17,793 bases of DNA from Nitrososphaerota archaeon (lineage in GTDB: Archaea > Thermoproteota > Nitrososphaeria > Nitrososphaerales > JAPUIC01), in the NCBI GenBank assembly GCA_027297425.1, contig JAPUIC010000006.1:1-17793 (forward strand). Reading direction: 5' to 3'. Numbering within the stretch: the stretch's first letter is position 1; each line of letters starts with the position of its first letter. Below are positions 13,860 through 17,793 of the stretch, piece by piece. Under the pieces are notes generated by a model. It was not told where the DNA came from, did not search any database, and was given only the letters and a program-made list of their open reading frames with translations. A program made the translations under genes and the position numbers.

Positions 13860-14813
13860 CTAAGGAGAATACGAAAAGTGTAAGAATGCTTTTGAAGTAT
13901 GTAACCGATTCTCAGCCTGATCAAAGGCCACACATTGTTTACCGTAAGCGACAGTCTTAGTAATCTCCTCTCCTATTTTCCAAGGTTGACAGTGCATAAC
14001 TATGGAATTCTTGTTCGTTATCTTCAATAGTTTTTCGTTCACTTGATAGCGAGGGAAGAAGATCTTGGTCCTTTGCTCAGATTGATCTTCGAAACCCATA
14101 CTCGTTGCCGCATCAGTCATAATCACATCTGCGTTTTTTGCAGCCTCCTTAGGCTCCGTGGTTACTTTCACGATGGAACCCGATTCTTTTGCATTACTCA
14201 GAGCCGTCTTAACAATTCTCGGGTCTGGTACGTATTCCTTAGGCGATGCTACAAAAAGATCAAGGCCAACTTTACTGCAGGCTATGAGAAGAGAGTTCGC
14301 AACGTTGTTCCCATCACCGATAAAAGCTACTTTCAAGGCACCCAACTTTCCTTTTTTCTCGTTTATAGTAAATAGGTCTGCAAGCGCCTGCATTGGATGG
14401 TGGGTATCGGATAAAGCATTGAACACCGGTATCGTGGACCATTTTGCAAAGATCGTTAGGTCATTGTGAGAGTGAACCCTTGCTATTATCCCGTCAAGAT
14501 ATCGCGACATAACTTTTGCCGTATCAGAGATGCTCTCCATTCTCCCGAGCTGGAGGTCATTCCATCCTAGATAGGTCGAGTGGCCGCCCAATTCCCGAAT
14601 TGCTACCTCTATTGAGAGTCTTGTCCGAGTACTAGGCTTCTGAAAGATCAGAGCGAAGGTCTTTCCTTCTAGTGTGTTCCATAACCTGTGTCTTGTCCTA
14701 TCCTTCTTTAACAGGGCGGAGAGACTCATAATTTCAACGATTTCCTTCCGGGTATATTCTTGGAGGCTCATCAAGCCTCTTGCTTTCGGTTGTAATTTTG
14801 ATGGAATAATCAT
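13860..14813 (-). CDS. argF: Ornithine carbamoyltransferase-like protein
   Basis: Transfers the carbamoyl group of carbamoyl phosphate to an amine, normally ornithine in arginine synthesis. In the 317 residues the carbamoyl-phosphate site is intact: KPSTRTR (59-65), HPMQALAD (139-146) and a conserved Arg region SRYLDGIIAR. The second domain has FIGDGNNVANSL and DAATSMGFE (233-242), then FDQAENRLHTSKAFL near the end. Two substrate-side motifs differ from textbook OTCase: HPCQ is HPMQ, and HCLPxHRG is HCQPWKIG (274-281). This could be a lineage variant or a carbamoyltransferase with another acceptor. It lies 12 nt downstream of ftsY, with AAGGTG just before the ATG, so it is cotranscribed with pfdA-ftsY and not with arginine genes. 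Confidence 0.88.
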   Translation of the reverse strand: MIIPSKLQPKARGLMSLQEYTRKEIVEIMSLSALLKKDRTRHRLWNTLEGKTFALIFQKPSTRTRLSIEVAIRELGGHSTYLGWNDLQLGRMESISDTAKVMSRYLDGIIARVHSHNDLTIFAKWSTIPVFNALSDTHHPMQALADLFTINEKKGKLGALKVAFIGDGNNVANSLLIACSKVGLDLFVASPKEYVPDPRIVKTALSNAKESGSIVKVTTEPKEAAKNADVIMTDAATSMGFEDQSEQRTKIFFPRYQVNEKLLKITNKNSIVMHCQPWKIGEEITKTVAYGKQCVAFDQAENRLHTSKAFLHFSYSP

Positions 14814-14814
14814 T

Positions 14815-14820
14815 ACACCT
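14815..14820 (-). promoter_or_regulatory. Ribosome-binding site for argF
   Basis: The minus strand reads AGGTGT directly before the ATG at 14813, within the 12-nt gap after ftsY. GGTG matches the archaeal anti-Shine-Dalgarno, although the spacing is short. It fits an internal operon gene. Confidence 0.4.
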
Positions 14821-14825
14821 TGGGC

Positions 14826-15731
14826 TTAGTTGAATACCATGGAGATCACTTTATCGGGCGAGAAAGGCTCAAGGTCTTCGTATTGTTGTCCAACACCAAG
14901 AAACAGAATAGGCTTCTTCGTCGCATGTGTTATCGAGAGTGCAGCGCCTCCCTTTGAATCAGCGTCGACTTTTGTCAGGATGGCACCATCAAAATCAGTG
15001 AATTTCAAGAATTCTTTCGCTTGCGAAACCGAATCGTTCCAGGCCAAGGCATCACCCACGAACAACTTGAGATCGGGGTTGGAGACCTTGACGATTTTGG
15101 AGATCTCCTCCATCAGATTGTGTGAGGTCTGCATTCTGCCGGCAGTGTCTATCAGAACGACATCTATATTATGAGATTTCGCATAGAGGATAGCATCTCT
15201 AGCAACTGCAGCTGGGTCCGAACCGTACTGTTGGGCTATAGCTCGCACAGATACATTCTTCGCATGCTGGGTTAGCTGCTCAATTGCTCCCGGCCGATGA
15301 GTATCAGAACAGGCCATAACTACTGAGAGACCTCTACTTTTGAGCAGGAATGCGAATTTTGCGACCGTGGTAGTTTTGCCTGTGCCGTTAATCCCTAGGA
15401 AGAGAATTACATAGGGTTCTTTCATCTTTTTTTTCGCCTCTATGCCTGAAAAAAGGTCGATACTTGCAGCCTGCGTGAAAATCCGGTTCAAGGCTTCACT
15501 CATCTTCTGTCTTACCATGACGGTTGGGTCTGAGGTTCTCTTTACTGATTCGTCCAGCAAGTAAGGTCTAATCTCGTTTGATAGTTCCTCAGCGACCTCC
15601 TGGGCCACATCGCTCTCCATCATGGAAATTTGAAAGTTCCACAACATCTCGTCGACCTCTTTAGCGGTCAAAGACCTCTCTTTGACAGTTTTAACCAGAC
15701 CAGAAAAGGACGATCTGAGCTTATCGAACAA
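14826..15731 (-). CDS. ftsY: Signal recognition particle receptor FtsY
   Basis: GTPase at the membrane that docks SRP54-ribosome complexes for co-translational protein targeting. The 301 residues form a compact NG core with a short N-terminal helix and no long acidic A domain. GTPase elements: G1 GINGTGKTT (113-121), DTHRPGAIEQL (143-153), G3 DTAGRMQT (195-202), G4 TKVDAD (253-258) and GGAALS. GDALAWNDSVSQAKEF and FLGVGQQYEDLEPF identify FtsY and not SRP54; the M domain of SRP54 is also absent. His146-Pro148 replace the usual Phe-Arg-Ala pattern. The start is a TTG immediately following the TAG of prefoldin alpha, zero bases between and in the same frame. The pfdA-ftsY pairing is common in archaea. 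Confidence 0.96.
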   Translation of the reverse strand: MFDKLRSSFSGLVKTVKERSLTAKEVDEMLWNFQISMMESDVAQEVAEELSNEIRPYLLDESVKRTSDPTVMVRQKMSEALNRIFTQAASIDLFSGIEAKKKMKEPYVILFLGINGTGKTTTVAKFAFLLKSRGLSVVMACSDTHRPGAIEQLTQHAKNVSVRAIAQQYGSDPAAVARDAILYAKSHNIDVVLIDTAGRMQTSHNLMEEISKIVKVSNPDLKLFVGDALAWNDSVSQAKEFLKFTDFDGAILTKVDADSKGGAALSITHATKKPILFLGVGQQYEDLEPFSPDKVISMVFN

Positions 15732-16163
15732 CTAAGCCATTCCTTGTTTGGACTGGGCCTGTTGAACTATCTCGTTTAATTCCGCCCTAGCTGCTCCAAT
15801 TCTCTGCTCGAGTTCGTTCCTCTGGGCCTGAATACTCGTGTTTAGTCCCTCGAGAGCCTTCACACTTTCATCCAGGGAGACGAGCGCCTCATCTTTGCTC
15901 TTCTCGACAGCTACATTGGCACCGATACCGACAACTAACTTACCGATATCAGATGATGATTTCAATTTCAGGTATACACTAGAACCAAGCGGGACCAAGA
16001 TTTCTTGAGCTCCGGAATTGAGACTCTGTACTGCTTCGCTCGCACCCCTACCTTGAATGACTTGGCCCGTTACCATCTGCGCTCTTTGTGTTAGCTCATT
16101 GAGATATTCCTCCATCATCTTTAGATTTGCAGCTACAGACTGTAATTTTTCTTGGTCGCTCAT
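15732..16163 (-). CDS. pfdA: Prefoldin subunit alpha
   Basis: Subunit of the hexameric prefoldin chaperone that captures unfolded proteins and hands them to the thermosome. The 143 residues show the alpha-class design: an N-terminal coiled-coil helix (SDQEKLQSVAANLKMMEEYL), a central double beta hairpin (EILVPLGSSVYLKLKSSSD, KLVVGIGANVAVEKS), and a C-terminal coiled-coil helix (LEGLNTSIQAQRNELEQRI) ending in a Gln-rich tail. Length fits the family (~140-150). ATG 16163 has a TATA box 33 nt upstream, within the gap from map, so it probably heads the pfdA-ftsY-argF operon. Confidence 0.95.
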   Translation of the reverse strand: MSDQEKLQSVAANLKMMEEYLNELTQRAQMVTGQVIQGRGASEAVQSLNSGAQEILVPLGSSVYLKLKSSSDIGKLVVGIGANVAVEKSKDEALVSLDESVKALEGLNTSIQAQRNELEQRIGAARAELNEIVQQAQSKQGMA

Positions 16164-16190
16164 TGTATATCGATTTCTTTACAAGAGGAG

Positions 16191-16200
16191 AGATTTAAAC
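16191..16200 (-). promoter_or_regulatory. TATA box for the pfdA-ftsY-argF operon
   Basis: The minus strand reads GTTTAAATCT, centred 33 nt before the pfdA ATG. It lies in the 60-base gap after map, so the operon can be transcribed separately from map. Confidence 0.6.
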
Positions 16201-16223
16201 AAACCTCTTCCTTTACGAAGAGA

Positions 16224-17123
16224 TCATTTAGTTATTATTTTAGTGCCATCTTCGGCCAACACAACCGTATGTTCGAACTGGGCTACAGGCTTGCCCTTTT
16301 CTTCAACCAAGACAGCATATCCCCGAATAATTTTGCGTTTGATCAGTTTGGATATCAGTGAACGCGTATCTACAGGTTCCAATACATCGTTCAACCAGCG
16401 TATTGCGAAAGGGAGCGTCCGATATCTTGACCAAATTGTATCACATAGACGGTCCAGATCCTTATCGCCAGTGCGCTTTCTTGTAATCATGCTAAAGATA
16501 GTGGTCTTGGAACCCTCCCTGACGAGTCCAGCTCCGTCCGGTAAGGTGAGAAAGGGTTCGATGGCGTAGACTTCACCATGAGTAAACTGAACCGATCCTG
16601 GGACCCATGAGTTAGGAATCGATTTACCCGCATGGATCTTATATCGATCTAAGGAATGGCCAGAAAGATTAACGATAGGTCTGAACCCCCTCCTTTTGGA
16701 ACAATCGGAGACGATTCTCCCGATTTCGCCGAGTCGTACACCTTCTTTAGCAGCGCTCAAAGCCTCATTAAGAGTAACTTCGGTAGCGTCAAGAAGATCC
16801 ACAAATCTGGGATCGAACGAGACTGTGGTAGCAGTGTCAGCAACGTATCCTTCAACTTGTACGCCTATGTCTATCTTTACAATATCATTATCATGCAATC
16901 TTCCCTTATCTGCTGGCTCAGCAGTATAGTGTGCTGCTATATCATTGATACAGACATTGCAGGGAAAGGCAGGTTTTCCACCCAAGTCGCCGATCATCGA
17001 TTCAACTTCCTCACAGATGTCGATGATACGAGCGTCACTCGTGACACTCTTCCGAATACTCTCTCTAACCCTAGACGCGATCGATCCGGCCTTAAAGTAC
17101 TCTGGTGGAATAGGATTAGACAA
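16224..17123 (-). CDS. map: Methionine aminopeptidase, type II
   Basis: Removes the initiator methionine from new proteins. Using the TTG start at 17123 the product is 299 residues, the usual length of archaeal enzymes. All metal and catalytic residues are present: His65 in AAHYTAEP, Asp85 and Asp96 in KIDIGVQVEGYVADTATT, His156 in LSGHSLDRYKIH, Glu189 in YAIEPFLT and Glu284 in QFEHTVV. The type II insert lies between Glu189 and the last ligand (about 200-270). An ATG at 17171 is in frame, but the extra 16 residues (with CSWC) do not resemble the family, and the TATA element at 17151-17161 would lie inside that longer frame. The TTG is 33 nt from this box, like other genes here. Confidence 0.93.
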   Translation of the reverse strand: MSNPIPPEYFKAGSIASRVRESIRKSVTSDARIIDICEEVESMIGDLGGKPAFPCNVCINDIAAHYTAEPADKGRLHDNDIVKIDIGVQVEGYVADTATTVSFDPRFVDLLDATEVTLNEALSAAKEGVRLGEIGRIVSDCSKRRGFRPIVNLSGHSLDRYKIHAGKSIPNSWVPGSVQFTHGEVYAIEPFLTLPDGAGLVREGSKTTIFSMITRKRTGDKDLDRLCDTIWSRYRTLPFAIRWLNDVLEPVDTRSLISKLIKRKIIRGYAVLVEEKGKPVAQFEHTVVLAEDGTKIITK

Positions 17124-17150
17124 ATTGCTGCACCAAGAGCAAGAAGAAAC

Positions 17151-17161
17151 GATATTTAATC
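17151..17161 (-). promoter_or_regulatory. TATA box for map, deciding its start codon
   Basis: The minus strand reads GATTAAATATC, centred 33 nt before the TTG at 17123. Because it lies downstream of the alternative ATG at 17171, it argues for the shorter protein. Confidence 0.55.
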
Positions 17162-17170
17162 CCTTATGCA

Positions 17171-17182
17171 TTTAAATTTAAA
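17171..17182 (+). promoter_or_regulatory. TATA box for the DUF4443 gene
   Basis: TTTAAATTTAAA, a palindromic A/T box, centred 32 nt before the ATG at 17209. On the other strand it would be too far from the map TTG, so I assign it to the + strand gene. Confidence 0.55.
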
Positions 17183-17208
17183 CGTTAGCACGCCCCTAAC
17201 ATTCCTAG

Positions 17209-17793
17209 ATGCTTAGCCAACTCGAGGAACTGGTGCGACCAACTTACCCAGGTCCGAGTATTTCGTTTTCTTTGGTAGATGGAGTTCGAGCACTGTTGGA
17301 ACTCGGGGTGGACGCGATAGGGAGGGAAAGATTAGCTAAGAACTTAGGAATTGGTAACGGTGCTGTTCGGACTCTCATTAAACGACTAGAACGTATGGGA
17401 CTCATCGAGAGAGGAAGAGGGGGCTCCAGGTTGACGAAGGAGGGTCAAAATGTTTTTGCGGCTCTCAGCGCTAGAATAAAAATAGGAGAGAACAATGGAG
17501 GACCTCTAGCGTCGGATCGATATACTGAGACAATCCTGATAAGAGGGGGGGCTATAGCCATCAAGATCGGCCTTGAACAACGGGATGCCGCTATAAAGGA
17601 AGGGGCGACAGGCGCTACTTCCTTAATCTTCAAGTCAGGAAAGTTTGTAATTCCTGGTGGTAGTCGTGACTGCGAGAAGGATTTTCCCGACGTGTTATGG
17701 CGAAAGTTAAGGACCGGTCTAAAGCCAACAGACGGCGATCTAATCGTCATATGTAGTGGTAGTAGTAAACAGATTGCTTCTAAAGGAGCATTT
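17209..17793 (+). CDS. Winged-helix DUF4443-type archaeal protein, C-terminus cut by window edge
   Basis: The 195 visible residues stay open to the window end. An N-terminal segment MLSQLEELVRPTYPGPS precedes a winged helix-turn-helix (about 22-85): VDGVRALLELG, then recognition region LAKNLGIGNGAVRTLIKRL and wing GLIERGRGGSRLTKEG. After it comes an alpha/beta domain (about 105-195) with the strand-helix pattern ETILIRGGAIAIKIGLEQRD, SLIFKSGKFVIPGG and DLIVICSGSS. This combination matches archaeal DUF4443 proteins, probably DNA-binding regulators; no ligand is known to me. It is divergent from map, sharing the 85-base intergenic region, so autoregulation or control of map is possible. ATG start is supported by TATA spacing. 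Confidence 0.82.
   Translation, partial: MLSQLEELVRPTYPGPSISFSLVDGVRALLELGVDAIGRERLAKNLGIGNGAVRTLIKRLERMGLIERGRGGSRLTKEGQNVFAALSARIKIGENNGGPLASDRYTETILIRGGAIAIKIGLEQRDAAIKEGATGATSLIFKSGKFVIPGGSRDCEKDFPDVLWRKLRTGLKPTDGDLIVICSGSSKQIASKGAF

Noticed and set aside
14826..15731. SRP54 (Ffh) instead of FtsY
   Set aside because: There is no Met-rich M domain after the G domain, and GDALAWNDSVSQAKEF and GVGQQYEDLEPF are FtsY-type.
17124..17171. ATG 17171 as start of map, with an N-terminal CSWC zinc-like pair
   Set aside because: The extra 16 residues do not fit the family and a TATA box lies inside them; a single CxxC is not enough for a zinc site.
1..17793. CRISPR arrays, insertion sequences, att sites or replication origins
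   Set aside because: I saw no regularly spaced repeats, transposase motifs, integrase or long inverted repeats. The tRNA-Glu gene shows no adjacent integrase or duplicated 3' end.

Overview
This window is a piece of an archaeal chromosome. The evidence is a one-domain archaeal histone, ribosomal protein S17e, prefoldin alpha, a compact FtsY, a type II methionine aminopeptidase, a KEOPS subunit (Cgi121), a short archaeal-type triosephosphate isomerase, a Dpo4-like polymerase, a tRNA-Glu gene interrupted by an intron, and TATA boxes about 30 nt before most start codons. The wHTH-DUF4443 protein at the right edge and the general gene set suggest a Nitrososphaerota (Thaumarchaeota-like) or other TACK archaeon. 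That placement is an inference. A Rieske oxygenase, which needs O2, suggests exposure to oxygen.

Left part (1-5530) is housekeeping: the C-terminally cut DinB/Dpo4 polymerase (-), a small unknown protein (+), tRNA-Glu(CUC) with a 28-nt intron (-), a histone (-) and a HAD-type deoxyribonucleotidase (-). Then comes a + strand run S17e, a MoaD/ubiquitin-like protein ending in Gly-Gly, and Cgi121. It faces the threonylcarbamoyl-AMP synthase Sua5/TsaC (-). A possible 28-residue acidic mini-gene (+) with its own TATA-like box and T-run follows, then triosephosphate isomerase (+) and TrmO (-). Cgi121, Sua5 and TrmO supply different steps in making or methylating t6A37 of tRNA, so this stretch is a loose tRNA anticodon-loop modification neighbourhood.

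Middle part (about 5588-13814) is an accessory catabolic block on mixed strands: a thiamine-diphosphate enzyme (-), a phthalate-dioxygenase-like Rieske oxygenase (+), a divergent UbiD-family decarboxylase (-), a molybdenum hydroxylase large subunit without its usual partners (-), and an M24/creatinase-fold protein that has lost most metal ligands (+). Together they suggest oxidation and decarboxylation of aromatic or heterocyclic carboxylates. Most have their own promoter, so this is a neighbourhood and not one operon.

Right part (13860-17793) returns to core genes: prefoldin alpha, ftsY and an ornithine carbamoyltransferase-like gene in one tight - strand operon, methionine aminopeptidase (-) upstream, and the divergently transcribed DUF4443 regulator-like gene (+) running off the edge. 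Short-leader transcripts and UUG start codons are recurrent throughout. There is no gene-free stretch longer than 300 bases.
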